A DNA stretch of 57,841 nt from assembly GCF_003711395.1 (NCBI RefSeq), contig NZ_PJRJ01000019.1, positions 1 to 57,841 on the forward strand, in the 5' to 3' direction. The notes beneath the pieces are model-generated. The model had not been told where the DNA came from and did no database searches. It saw nothing but the letters and a program-made list of their open reading frames with translations. Positions 41,636 to 51,069 of this stretch are shown here, one piece after another. Within the stretch, counting starts at the first letter, position 1; each line of letters begins with the position of its first letter. Source of the stretch: Acinetobacter sp. B51(2017). Lineage in GTDB: Bacteria > Pseudomonadota > Gammaproteobacteria > Pseudomonadales > Moraxellaceae. Made by a program: the position numbers and the translations under genes.

Positions 41636-41662
41636 AAAAAAGCCCACGCTCGTGGGCTTTTT
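41636..41662 (-). terminator. Terminator of katE
   Basis: A GC-rich stem with AGCCCACG (41641-41648) and CGTGGGCT (41651-41658) is extended by A- and T-runs on both sides. It lies 14 bp beyond the katE stop on the minus strand. Confidence 0.88.
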
Positions 41663-41675
41663 CTTTGGCAACAAT

Positions 41676-43799
41676 TTAAGCTGGAATCACTTCAGCAGCC
41701 GGTTCACGTGCCCAAATCCGATGCTTGCGAATACTCTCTTTAAAATCATCAGCAATCTTTTTAAAGTCATCTGCTTTAAATAGACCTGCATCGTCTTCTA
41801 AGCCCAGTAAGTCAATGAGCTCAGCTTTATCACCTAAAAATACAATCGGTTTTAAATGCTTGTAGGTTTCAAGCAGATAATGTTTAGCAACACCATCTTT
41901 TTTCACGGCATCTAGATTATCGCCATCGACAATCACCACTGCATCATACGCAATTGAAGGTTCACCTTTTTGCATGCCATCTGAAGCAATGTCTTTGCCT
42001 TTGGAATCTTTGACTGGAGCAGGTGTAGGGGTCAGCACTTCGGCCACAGCCTGTTCAGATTTAGCCCAGTCTTGAATGGCTTTCACCTGCGCTGCGTTAG
42101 CGCCATCATGGACCAAGACTGCAATTTTGCGCGCTTTGATATCTTCGGGCACAAATGCTTGCATAGAGAGTTTGGCTGAGGTTTTATCAATCGCTTGACT
42201 TTGTGCCTTGGCATCGGCTTTTAAGGCAATGCCCAATTGCTCTGCCACTTGGCGTGCTAAGTCAATATCAATATTCGCTAACACCTCTTGTACTTCACGC
42301 TCACGAATATGTAGACGCTCGACTTTACCCAATTCAAACACATAGGCATCTACCACATGTTTTTGTTCGTGTGCTGCTAAGCTTTGATAATATAAACGGG
42401 CTTGGCTAAAGTGGTCGGAAAATGATGGACTACGTTCACGAATCTTGCGCCCATCAATACGTTCTTGGTAACTTTCAAAACCACCTTGGCTGGCAGCAGG
42501 TGGGGTTTCAACGGGCCAATTACCATCAATTGAATTCGGCTGATATGCGGCTTGACCTTTATGCACATGATGCTGATGTAAGGCATCACGCTGATTATTA
42601 TGGAATGGACAGACAGCTTTATTGATCGGAATTTGGTGGAAGTTCGGCCCACCAAGGCGACTTAACTGAGTATCGGTATAAGAGAATAAACGCGCTTGTA
42701 ATAAAGGGTCGTTGGTAAAATCAATCCCTGGGACAATATGCCCTGGACAGAAAGCCACTTGCTCAGTTTCAGCAAAGAAATTATCTACGTTACGATTCAG
42801 AACAAATTTGCCAATTGGCGTCACAGGAACGAGTTCCTCAGGAATAATTTTGGTCGGATCGAGCAGATCAAAGTCATATTTCATTTCATCTTGTTCTGGC
42901 ACAATCTGCACCCCTAATTCCCATTCTGGATAGAAACCATTTTCAATCGCTTCGTACAAGTCACGACGATGAAAATCAGGGTCTTTCCCCGCTAATTTTT
43001 GTGCTTCATCCCAAACCAACTGAGCTAGACCTTGTTTTGGCGTCCAATGGAATTTCACAAATACTGCTTCGCCTTTGGCATTAATTAAGCGGAAGGTATG
43101 CACCCCAAAGCCTTGGATAGAACGTAAATTACGTGGAATGGCACGATCTGACATCGCCCACATCACCGCATGCGCTGATTCAGGCACTAAAGAAACAAAA
43201 TCCCAAAAGGTATCATGTGCCGATGCACCGGTTGGAATCTCGGTATCTGGCTCTGGTTTGACTGCATGCACAAAATCTGGGAATTTAATGCCATCTTGAA
43301 TAAAGAATACTGGCGCATTATTACCGACTAAATCAAAATTACCTTCTTCAGTATAAAATTTAATGGCAAAGCCACGGATATCACGCACCGTATCAGCAGA
43401 ACCACGCGGCCCTTGTACAGTGGAAAAGCGTACGAAAATTGGAGTTTGAATGCTGCTATCGGTTAGGAATCCCGCTTTGGTCCACTTTTCATTGCCAGGA
43501 TAGGCTTCAAAAAAACCATGCGCTGCCACACCACGCGCGTGCACAATTCGCTCAGGAATACGCTCATGATCAAAATGGGTGATTTTTTCACGCAAGATAA
43601 AATCTTCCAATAAGGTAGAACCTCGTGTACCCGCTTTTAAGCTATTCTGATTGTCTGCAATTTTAACGCCTTGATTAGTCGTTAAAGCTTGTTCTGTTGC
43701 ATCGCGACGATGTGCATCCAGTTGTTCGAGCTTCTTATTGGTATTTTGACGATCTAGATGATCTTGTCCGCCCATTTGGCTCACGGTTTTCTTATTCAT
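41676..43799 (-). CDS. katE: Catalase HPII, large-subunit monofunctional catalase
   Basis: This 707-residue heme catalase breaks down hydrogen peroxide. Distal His87 lies in RIVHARG, substrate-channel residues in VGNNAPVFFIQD, and the proximal heme Tyr in RLFSYTDTQLSRLGG. The C-terminal 150 residues form the extra flavodoxin/GATase-like domain (ARKIAVLVHDGAN, AYDAVVIVDGDN) that marks large-subunit HPII enzymes. The length is as expected. It is a single gene with its own terminator. A short inverted repeat lies in the leader at 43838-43856. Confidence 0.96.
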   Translation of the reverse strand: MNKKTVSQMGGQDHLDRQNTNKKLEQLDAHRRDATEQALTTNQGVKIADNQNSLKAGTRGSTLLEDFILREKITHFDHERIPERIVHARGVAAHGFFEAYPGNEKWTKAGFLTDSSIQTPIFVRFSTVQGPRGSADTVRDIRGFAIKFYTEEGNFDLVGNNAPVFFIQDGIKFPDFVHAVKPEPDTEIPTGASAHDTFWDFVSLVPESAHAVMWAMSDRAIPRNLRSIQGFGVHTFRLINAKGEAVFVKFHWTPKQGLAQLVWDEAQKLAGKDPDFHRRDLYEAIENGFYPEWELGVQIVPEQDEMKYDFDLLDPTKIIPEELVPVTPIGKFVLNRNVDNFFAETEQVAFCPGHIVPGIDFTNDPLLQARLFSYTDTQLSRLGGPNFHQIPINKAVCPFHNNQRDALHQHHVHKGQAAYQPNSIDGNWPVETPPAASQGGFESYQERIDGRKIRERSPSFSDHFSQARLYYQSLAAHEQKHVVDAYVFELGKVERLHIREREVQEVLANIDIDLARQVAEQLGIALKADAKAQSQAIDKTSAKLSMQAFVPEDIKARKIAVLVHDGANAAQVKAIQDWAKSEQAVAEVLTPTPAPVKDSKGKDIASDGMQKGEPSIAYDAVVIVDGDNLDAVKKDGVAKHYLLETYKHLKPIVFLGDKAELIDLLGLEDDAGLFKADDFKKIADDFKESIRKHRIWAREPAAEVIPA

Positions 43800-43837
43800 G
43801 ATCCTTCCTCATTTCATTTTTATAACGAGAGATAAAT

Positions 43838-43856
43838 ATGATATTGGTCATATCAT
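43838..43856. promoter_or_regulatory. Inverted repeat in the katE leader
   Basis: Perfect 7-bp arms ATGATAT and ATATCAT with a 5-base centre lie 39-57 bp upstream of the katE start. This could be an operator or an mRNA hairpin. No known regulator site was recognised. Confidence 0.35.
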
Positions 43857-44030
43857 CCTGCTTTACCTTAGCGGTAAACAAGCTGAGTCAATGTATCACT
43901 TAGATTAAATTTTCAGCACTTTATGTAATTGATCTTTAATTTCTTTTAAGTTGATTTGCAAAAAACGATGAATCAGGAGCTAGGACGATCATATATAAAC
44001 GTTTTTTCGTATAGAGTTATATAGCAATTT

Positions 44031-44050
44031 AATGCAAAATCACTTGCATT
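44031..44050. promoter_or_regulatory. Candidate TetR-type operator AATGCAA-N6-TTGCATT
   Basis: A perfect 20-bp dyad with 7-bp arms lies 68-87 bp upstream of the TetR gene and about 232 bp from katE. The size and symmetry suit a TetR dimer, so autoregulation is plausible. Confidence 0.45.
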
Positions 44051-44117
44051 TAATACAGATTTCTTTGCTATTGTTTTGTACAATCATTTTATAATACCTC
44101 ATACTTATTTTTTGATT

Positions 44118-44756
44118 ATGCCAACAAAAATGATTAAAAAGCGCACGGGTGGTCGTAGTGCGCGCGTCCGTCAAGATGTACTCAAACATGCATTATTTGA
44201 ATTGATCGAACAAGGTTATATGGGCTTCAATATTAGTCAAATTGCAGCTCGCGCGAATGTACATGAAACCACAATTTATCGACGTTGGCCCACGCGCGAA
44301 GCATTAATCATGGATACCATTAGCGAATTTGCTCACAATCAATTGGTACCTGTAAATACTGGGAATTTAGGGCAAGATTTACGCCATATGTTGGCTTCAA
44401 TTGCTAATTTTTTACAAGGTCAAATTGGTAAAACATTAATTATGCTGGCTTTTAATCCACAATTAGCCCCTGAACTACAACACATGACCTGGCAACTTTG
44501 GCAGGAACGTATGCAAATTGGTCAGAAGATATTTGGTTATGCCATTGCGCGTGGTGAGTGGCCTCAGGATTACGACCAAAATTTAGTGTTTAATGAAATT
44601 ATTGGTCCCCTACTTAGCCACTATTTCTTGCTAAAGCAACCCATTAGTGATGAGCTAATCAATCAACGTGTGGATTTTATTTTAGATAATCGTCACGCCT
44701 TTCAACTGAGATGCATAAATTCTGTACCAAAACCTGAGCAGATTAGTCAGTTTTAA
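44118..44756 (+). CDS. TetR-family transcriptional regulator
   Basis: This 212-residue protein has an N-terminal TetR helix-turn-helix (VLKHALFELIEQGYMGFNIS, then QIAARANVHETTIYRRWPTREAL) and an all-helical ligand domain. The YRRWP and KRTGGRSARVR features are common in the AcrR-like subgroup with a TetR_C domain. The start at 44118 (MPTKMIKK) was preferred to an upstream TTG; 44130 is also possible. Divergent katE and its own upstream dyad are the closest candidate targets. No efflux pump is adjacent. Confidence 0.85.
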   Translation: MPTKMIKKRTGGRSARVRQDVLKHALFELIEQGYMGFNISQIAARANVHETTIYRRWPTREALIMDTISEFAHNQLVPVNTGNLGQDLRHMLASIANFLQGQIGKTLIMLAFNPQLAPELQHMTWQLWQERMQIGQKIFGYAIARGEWPQDYDQNLVFNEIIGPLLSHYFLLKQPISDELINQRVDFILDNRHAFQLRCINSVPKPEQISQF

Positions 44757-44868
44757 TCAATTTTACTCAAATCTGTTATAGTTTTTTTACTTTTTTCTGT
44801 ATCTAATATTTGAACAAGTGCTTTTGCATAATACAGTTCTTCCTTTGATTTAACTGTGAGAATCAAGA

Positions 44869-45021
44869 ATGCAAGAGCGCCCTTCAAAGCCAGCACCTAA
44901 ATATGCCGATAGCTCCATTTCCGATAAAGCCTTTAAGCGTATGCTACTTTGGTTTTTTATTTACTGTAGCTTATTTTGCATTGGTGTAGTGGTTGCAATT
45001 AATGCCGATATGGGTTTTTAA
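44869..45021 (+). CDS. Small single-helix membrane protein (50 aa)
   Basis: This 50-residue frame has a charged N-terminus (MQERPSKPAPKYADSS) and one transmembrane helix (LLWFFIYCSLFCIGVVVAI). The composition is that of a real small membrane protein, not random sequence. Only a weak GTGAG-like site precedes the ATG. It lies 37 bp ahead of the broken MocR gene. The function is unknown. Confidence 0.5.
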   Translation: MQERPSKPAPKYADSSISDKAFKRMLLWFFIYCSLFCIGVVVAINADMGF

Positions 45022-45057
45022 ATCAAAAATGATCAACCTGATAAGATTGGATGAAGC

Positions 45058-46487
45058 ATGTATAAAGCTGAACAACTCGCACATAATATTCGGGTTTTAA
45101 TTAAAAATCAGTCTTTTACTGCTCATCAAAAGCTACCTTCTTTACGTGACCAAGCTGCAGACAGTGGCTTAAGCTTAATGACCGTAATGAATGCCTATCA
45201 AAGTCTTGAAGCGCAAGGCTTGATTTATGCCAAAGAAAAGTCCGGTTATTTTGTAAGTCCACAAAAACATCATTTGAGGCTGCCACACACCACTGTGGCA
45301 CTGCATCAAGATATATCGATTAACTCTTTAGTCTTTAAGTATTTAAAATCAATACAAGCACCTACTGTTGTGCCTCTAGGGTCGGCTTTTCCTGATGATC
45401 GTTTAGTGAGTAGCAAAAAACTGATTCAAATTATGGCCCAACTGGCGCGAGAGCCCAGCAGCTACCATCAACATGAAAGTTTACCCCCGGGTAAACTGGC
45501 ACTGCGCCAACTGATTGCTCAGCGGTATAACATGCACGGCGTTGCTACGCATGCGGATGATATCGTCATCACCTCTGGCTGTTTAGATGCTTTAAATCTT
45601 GCCTTACAGGCGGTGGCGCAGTCTGGTGATTATATTATTTTACAACAACATATTTTTTATGGCGCTTGGCAAGCAGCGGAACGCTTAGGTTTAAAAGTGA
45701 TTACCTTACCTGAGCATCCCATTTATGGCTTTGACTTAACCGCCTTTGAGCAAATTTTGCAGCAGTATCCCATAAAAGTCTGTTGGTTAATGCTCAATAG
45801 CCATAATCCCATTGGCTTTAATGTCAATCATGAAATTAAGGCCAAAATTGCTGCCTTGATTCATGAGTATCAAGTCTATTTAATCAAGTCTATTTAATTG
45901 AAGATGATGTCTATGAAGAGCTCTATTTTTCACAGAGCCGTCCACTGCCAATGAAATATTTTGATCAAGGCAATTGGGTCTTACATTGCTCCTCTTTTTC
46001 TAAAACATTAGGGGCAAGTTTTCGCTTAGGCTGGGTACATGCAGGCGCTTTTTCGGCAAAAATCCAGCACTTACAACTCATGAGTACGATTTCTGCCAAT
46101 AGTTTATTACAAAATGCCTTAGTTGAATTTATTAGCAAACATCATTATGAAAAACATTTACGCCAATTACGTAAGAATTTAGAAAAACAAAAAAAGGTGT
46201 TTTTTAAATATTTAGAGCAAAATTTACCCAAAGGCTGTGAGATTTATTATTACCATAGCGGCTATTTTTTGTGGATTAAATTGCCACCCAATATTGCCAG
46301 TATGAGTATTTATGAAACTCTAATTGAGCGCAAGATTGCCATTGCGCCCAGCCCTTTGTTTTGTGTTTTCTCTGAATCACGTCAAGGTTTACGTTTAAAT
46401 TGTTCTTTTGCTTGGAATACTGAGCTTCAACAGGCGCTTGAACTGATGATCCAAGTGATTGAAGAACATATCGTCGCTGCGCATTAA
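45058..46487 (+). pseudogene. MocR-type GntR/aminotransferase regulator, frameshifted
   Basis: The 5' part (45058-45897) encodes a GntR winged helix (LPSLRDQAADSGLSLMTVMNAY) and the first half of a fold-type I aminotransferase domain. It ends early at TAA in a duplicated 14-mer. The frame resumes after the duplication. Residues continuing as IEDDVYEELYF, and the PLP-lysine block CSSFSKTLGASFRLGW, run to 46487. Without one copy of the 14-mer the protein would be a normal MocR regulator of about 470 residues. Everything else is intact, so the break looks recent. The regulatory target is unknown. Confidence 0.88.
45871..45898 (+). repeat. 14-bp tandem duplication causing the frameshift
   Basis: CAAGTCTATTTAAT occurs at 45871-45884 and again, exactly, at 45885-45898. 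Removing one copy restores a single reading frame through the MocR-type gene (Q-V-Y-L-I-E-D-D). The unit is not a multiple of three. Confidence 0.95.
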
Positions 46488-46912
46488 CCGCAAGTCGCTC
46501 GAATCACCTGATTATTGCTGTCTGTAACCACTGTCACGCGGTCACTACGATAATCCATGGTGGCAGGCTGATTCGGTTTAAGCATACGCACCGAACCTGA
46601 TTGCGTCATAATTTTAATATCATCTTCGCTTAAGTTTTTCTGACCCACCAATTTGGCAGCATAGTGCGCTTGGCATTGGTCTTTTTGACTGCGTAATAAG
46701 GTCCACTCTTCAACCACACGTCCATCAGCTAAATGACAATCGCTGACTTGCCCTTGCGCAGTTTCACGAATCACGCTTTTACCGCCTTGCTGCTGACAAT
46801 GAACACTCGCTGGATTGGCCATGCCCAACGCTTGCTTAGGTGTAGATGGGCTATGACTGCTACATGCACCTAGCAGTAAACTGATTCCGCATAACAGTAA
46901 AATTTTCTGCAT
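46484..46912 (-). CDS. Lipoprotein with DUF333 and I78-inhibitor-like domains
   Basis: This 142-residue lipoprotein has lipobox LLGAC followed by SSHS. Residues 28-80 resemble DUF333 (NPASVHCQQQGGKSVI, then GQVSDCHLADGRVVEEWTLLR). The C-terminal 40 residues (SVRMLKPNQPATMDYRSDRV, ending IRATCG) resemble peptidase inhibitor I78 domains. This combination suggests an envelope protein that may inhibit serine proteases. The 3' end overlaps the broken MocR gene by four bases, convergently. Confidence 0.82.
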   Translation of the reverse strand: MQKILLLCGISLLLGACSSHSPSTPKQALGMANPASVHCQQQGGKSVIRETAQGQVSDCHLADGRVVEEWTLLRSQKDQCQAHYAAKLVGQKNLSEDDIKIMTQSGSVRMLKPNQPATMDYRSDRVTVVTDSNNQVIRATCG

Positions 46913-46997
46913 GTTATTCTCTTGGCTTTATTGTAAAACTTGATCTTAACCTAAGCTCAATGATTTCGCTGCGAAATTTTTAATTTTTTTGACGGGC

Positions 46998-47321
46998 TTA
47001 TTGAAGCGTATAACGATAACCCTCTTGCTCGGGAATTTTTTGCATCTCTAAGGCAATTTCGCCTGATTTTTTATCACCAATGATTGATAAATCATAGTGA
47101 TACAGCTCATTTTGACTATGATCAAGTGAAACCACCACATTTTGGATATGATATTTTTCGATTTCGCCGTATTCATCATAAATATTTTGATCATTTAAGA
47201 TCACGGATTCAACCCGCTGCTGATTGGCATTGGCACGCGTACATTGATAGGCCATCAAGCCCATACTCAAGATAGCAGCGAAGGCAAGTATACTGTTGCG
47301 TTTATTCAATGAGATATGCAT
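46998..47321 (-). CDS. Small envelope protein of unknown function
   Basis: This 107-residue protein has an N-terminal hydrophobic segment (SILAFAAILSMGLMAY), either a signal anchor or an uncleaved signal. A polar periplasmic domain follows with YDEYGEIEKYHIQNVVVSLD. No family was recognised. A start at 47321 is plausible. Intergenic DNA flanks it on both sides, so it is probably transcribed alone. Confidence 0.6.
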   Translation of the reverse strand: MHISLNKRNSILAFAAILSMGLMAYQCTRANANQQRVESVILNDQNIYDEYGEIEKYHIQNVVVSLDHSQNELYHYDLSIIGDKKSGEIALEMQKIPEQEGYRYTLQ

Positions 47322-47490
47322 AACAGATTTTAAATAAACAGATGATCATATGCGCACTAGCTTAACCTAATCTTAGGATAAAAGAGTAACACTCAGGCTA
47401 TTAATTAAGCAAATAATCTGTTCATTCTCATCTGTATGCAGCCGCTTGATCTCATCACAATAGGGCTTGATAGTTAGCCAATGCCCTGTG

Positions 47491-48756
47491 TTATTTAAAT
47501 TTCCACGTATAATCAATGTTCACACGTTGTTCTTTGGCTGTTTTAAACGTCGCTTTGGGGCCAAAGTCGTTTTTATAGTCTTCATGACGTAAACGGATAT
47601 TCAAACCTTTGAGCGCAGTGTGTTGTAACTGATAAGACAATTCAATCCCAAACTTGCGTTCTTCCAATTCACGATCATCGCCCACCAAATTTACCAATTC
47701 AATGTCATCACCCTTGGTATAACGTGTCATTAAGCGTAAGCCTGGGATTTGCTCTTTAAAGTCATAGTCATAACGTACGGACCACGCTTTTTCATTGGGA
47801 TTTAAAAAGTCGGTCGACCATGCATCTAGATAAGTATTGGCTTCACCGCCACTTAAATATGGAAAACCAGTATCGCCTGAGTTATGGATATAACCGACAC
47901 TCAATTTATGGTTATTTTTGTTTAAAGCAAATACGATATTGCCATGATGGTTATCAATATGACCGGCTAAACTATCGCCTGAATCGACGGTTCTAAAATA
48001 GCGAAAGTCGTTGTATAAACTCCACTCTTCATTAATGCTATAGGTGTTGCGCGCCCAAAAAGTATATTGATCATACACTTCGTGCAAATTGGCATGATAC
48101 AGTGCAAATGTGGTTTCTGGACGTAAATAATAATAACCGCCGATATAATGCAGACCTGAGGTTTCCACCCCTGCATATTTCATATTGGCAGCAGACAAAC
48201 GAATTTTTTCATAGTTAGTTGAATCACGATGATTCACGCGATCGACATAACCGGCTTCAATTTTAACTTTGTCTAGTTCTTTCGATTCTAGCGCGATGCC
48301 ACGATAAGTCTGTGGCAATAAACGGGCGGGTGAACCCACCAAAACCGGATTCAATGGAAACAGCGTACCGGCTTTTAATTCAGTTTCACTGATTTTAGCT
48401 TTGGCAGTCACGCCAATTTCGCCATAACTGTCTGTTGGTTCTAGGCTCGGTCTATTTACAGGCAATAAACCTGTACCAAAAGAATGTTCTTTATCACCCC
48501 AAAGTTTAATCCCTGTACCGGCATAGACATCGACACCTAAACCGATCGGGCCTTCAGTAAAGCCTGATTTAGCACTTAGAATAAAGCCTTGTGCCCATTC
48601 TTTGGCAGCAGGTTGCGTCACATCTGGCGCAGTATAGTTACGGTCTAAATAGAAGTTACGCGCAGTCAGCGTCACTTGGCTGTCTTCAATAAAATCAGCC
48701 AAGGCTGAGCTACTGATTAACCCTAAAAATATGCATCCATATATTTTTGTATTCAT
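47491..48756 (-). CDS. OprD-family outer-membrane porin
   Basis: This 421-residue protein has a signal peptide ending at ALA-DFI and the OprD N-terminal pattern DSQVTLTARNFYLDRNY. The beta barrel has GTLFPLNPVLVGSPARLLPQ (constriction loop region) and a C-terminal VNIDYTWKFK. OprD-type porins admit small carboxylates. It lies downstream of the beta-oxidation operon on the same strand after a hairpin, so it may supply that pathway's substrate. In A. baylyi the hydroxycinnamate cluster also carries a porin gene. Confidence 0.9.
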   Translation of the reverse strand: MNTKIYGCIFLGLISSSALADFIEDSQVTLTARNFYLDRNYTAPDVTQPAAKEWAQGFILSAKSGFTEGPIGLGVDVYAGTGIKLWGDKEHSFGTGLLPVNRPSLEPTDSYGEIGVTAKAKISETELKAGTLFPLNPVLVGSPARLLPQTYRGIALESKELDKVKIEAGYVDRVNHRDSTNYEKIRLSAANMKYAGVETSGLHYIGGYYYLRPETTFALYHANLHEVYDQYTFWARNTYSINEEWSLYNDFRYFRTVDSGDSLAGHIDNHHGNIVFALNKNNHKLSVGYIHNSGDTGFPYLSGGEANTYLDAWSTDFLNPNEKAWSVRYDYDFKEQIPGLRLMTRYTKGDDIELVNLVGDDRELEERKFGIELSYQLQHTALKGLNIRLRHEDYKNDFGPKATFKTAKEQRVNIDYTWKFK

Positions 48757-48831
48757 TGTCTGTTTCCTTAAGACAAAATGGTCCTATTGATCGTGCGATT
48801 GGCAAGATCAAATCAATTGAATAATTAGGAA

Positions 48832-48858
48832 AGGATGTGGCTTGTGCCACCACATCCT
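48832..48858 (-). terminator. Hairpin after the thioesterase gene
   Basis: Nine-bp perfect arms AGGATGTGG and CCACATCCT enclose a 9-base loop. Only TTTCC follows on the minus strand, so it is a weak terminator that may allow read-through into the porin gene. Confidence 0.6.
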
Positions 48859-48866
48859 GCTGTGGC

Positions 48867-49268
48867 TTAGATCACCGTAAACACACCTGAGACTTTGGCA
48901 ACTTCTTTACCGTCTTGCGTGGCAATCGCTTCAAGATTGGAAATCTTGCGACCTCGGCGCACAAAGTAGACCTCTACATCTACTTGCTTAAGTTGGGTTG
49001 GACGTAAGAAGTTAACCGTCATATTGACTGTTGCTGCTGGCTGACCTTCATGCCCAATGAGAGCAAATAAACCCATCGCATCATCAAGCATGGCGCTGAG
49101 TAAACCACCTTGTAAGTGTCCCATAGGATTGGCAAATTCAGCCCGCGATTGGTAGCTGAGTTTTAAGCGTAGTTCATCAGCATCAAACTGTTCAAAACGC
49201 CCACCTAAGAAGCGATGTACTGGCGGTGGTATCAGCTGTGCAATAAATGCATTGGCATCAAAGCTCAT
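48867..49268 (-). CDS. PaaI-family hotdog thioesterase
   Basis: This 133-residue protein matches the PaaI/YbgC-like hotdog family: FANPMGHLQGGLLSAMLDDAMG (active-site HLQGG and Asp), TVNMTVNFLRPT and SNLEAIATQDGKEVA. It should hydrolyse acyl-CoA esters, perhaps to rescue CoA from stalled pathway intermediates. An AAGGAG site precedes the ATG by 6 bases. It is the last gene of the beta-oxidation operon, 10 bp after the acyl-CoA dehydrogenase. Confidence 0.9.
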   Translation of the reverse strand: MSFDANAFIAQLIPPPVHRFLGGRFEQFDADELRLKLSYQSRAEFANPMGHLQGGLLSAMLDDAMGLFALIGHEGQPAATVNMTVNFLRPTQLKQVDVEVYFVRRGRKISNLEAIATQDGKEVAKVSGVFTVI

Positions 49269-49278
49269 GCGCTGCTCC

Positions 49279-51069
49279 TTAATCTACAAAGTAGTCATTG
49301 CTAAAGTCTGTTACCGCACTGCCCGCATGTTTCACGCTATGTGCTAAACCATAAATTTCAGCTAACACCATGGTGTGGTAGAAACGTGCGGTTTGGACTT
49401 TACCTTTTAAGAAGTTGGCATTGCCTTGGGCCTGTGCCAATAATTCAGCCGCTTTGACTGCACTTTTGGCATGTTGCCAAGCCCCTACGACAATACCAGT
49501 GAGCATTAAATACGGCACCGACACTGATAATGCATCCTTAGTTGATTGCATAAATTGCTGTGCAATCAGTTGGCTATGGCTCTCTAAGAGCTCAATTGCG
49601 TTGCCAAACTCAGTGGCAATATCAGCAAGCTCTGCGTTGGCTTGTACTTCAGCTAATGTCTCTTTCATTAGACCAAGCAACACGCCTAAGTTTTTGCCTT
49701 GATCTTTAACAATCTTACGACCGACTAAGTCAGCGGCTTGAATAGCTGTCGTACCTTCGTAAATCACACTAATCACAGCATCACGTAAATATTGTGCCAC
49801 ACCCGTTTCTTCAATAAAGCCTAAACCGCCGTGTACTTGAATGCCTGTGGTGGTGGTTTTAAGTGCCGTTTCAGTGGCCCATGCTTTAAATACAGGAATC
49901 AGTAAATCAACTAAACCTTGGTTATAGGCACGGACTTGTGCATCTGGATGGCGGAAACTAATATCTTGGGCTTGGGCAATAAATAGTGAAATGGCACGCA
50001 TCGCTTCTACGTTAGATTTCATGCTGAGTAGCTGACGACGCACATCGGCATGTTCAATAATCGCCACTTGTTGACCTGTAGCGACGTCTGCACCTTGTAC
50101 ACGTTCACGTGCATAATCAAGCGCTGCTTGGTACGAACGTTCAGTTAAGGCCACACCTTCCATACCCACGGTTAAACGTGCCATGTTCATCATCACGAAC
50201 ATCGCCGCTAAACCTTTGTTTTTCTCACCAACTAAGTAGCCTAAAGCACCTTCGTCATCGCCATAGGCCATGACACAGGTTGGGCTGGCATGAATCCCGA
50301 GTTTATGTTCAATGGATACGCAGCGTACATCGTTGCGCTCACCCAATGAACCATCGTCATTAACCAAGAATTTAGGCACTAAGAACAGTGAAATACCGCG
50401 GACACCTGCTGGTACATCTGGAAGACGTGCCAATACCAAGTGAATGATGTTATCGGTTAAGTCATGCTCACCAAAGGTGATAAAGATTTTTTGACCATGA
50501 ATACGGTAGCTGCCATCGGCTTGTTCAATGGCTTTGGTTTTTAACGCACCAACGTCTGAACCTGCGCCCGGCTCAGTCAAGTTCATGGTGCCGCCCCATT
50601 CACCAGACACCAATTTTGGTAAATATTTCTGTTTCAGTTCAGCGCTTGCTGCATGGCTGATCGCTTCAATCGCACCAATGGTTAAACCCGAACACATCAC
50701 AAAGGATTTATTGGCACCCATCATGATTTCATTGACTGCCGTAGATAGAATATACGGTAGACCTTGACCGCCAAATTCTGGCTCAAGTGAAATATTGTTC
50801 CAGCCCGCTTGGGTGTATTGTTGATAGGCTTCTTTAAAGCCTTTTGGTGTGGTGACCACACCATCAGCAATTTTTAAGCCTTCGCGGTCACCGCTGGCAT
50901 TAATTGGATCTAGGACATTAGTGGCAAATTTACCAGCTTCATCCAATACAGATTCATACAGCTCTACACCTAAATCTTCAAGACCTGGCAACTCGGCCAA
51001 TTGTTTTTGATCTAACAGATGATTAAAGATAAAGCTGAGATCATTTAAAGGGGCTTTGTAGCTGTTCAT
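49279..51069 (-). CDS. Acyl-CoA dehydrogenase, long DmdC/FadE5-like type
   Basis: This 596-residue flavoenzyme has LTEPGAGSDVGALKTKA, GQKIFITFGEHD, a catalytic Glu region VIYEGTTAIQAADL and an extra C-terminal domain beyond residue 460. The length near 600 and the second domain fit the DmdC/AcdA-like subgroup, acting on short or unusual acyl-CoAs. It would introduce the 2,3-double bond. Its start overlaps the end of the CoA-ligase gene by four bases. Confidence 0.9.
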   Translation of the reverse strand: MNSYKAPLNDLSFIFNHLLDQKQLAELPGLEDLGVELYESVLDEAGKFATNVLDPINASGDREGLKIADGVVTTPKGFKEAYQQYTQAGWNNISLEPEFGGQGLPYILSTAVNEIMMGANKSFVMCSGLTIGAIEAISHAASAELKQKYLPKLVSGEWGGTMNLTEPGAGSDVGALKTKAIEQADGSYRIHGQKIFITFGEHDLTDNIIHLVLARLPDVPAGVRGISLFLVPKFLVNDDGSLGERNDVRCVSIEHKLGIHASPTCVMAYGDDEGALGYLVGEKNKGLAAMFVMMNMARLTVGMEGVALTERSYQAALDYARERVQGADVATGQQVAIIEHADVRRQLLSMKSNVEAMRAISLFIAQAQDISFRHPDAQVRAYNQGLVDLLIPVFKAWATETALKTTTTGIQVHGGLGFIEETGVAQYLRDAVISVIYEGTTAIQAADLVGRKIVKDQGKNLGVLLGLMKETLAEVQANAELADIATEFGNAIELLESHSQLIAQQFMQSTKDALSVSVPYLMLTGIVVGAWQHAKSAVKAAELLAQAQGNANFLKGKVQTARFYHTMVLAEIYGLAHSVKHAGSAVTDFSNDYFVD

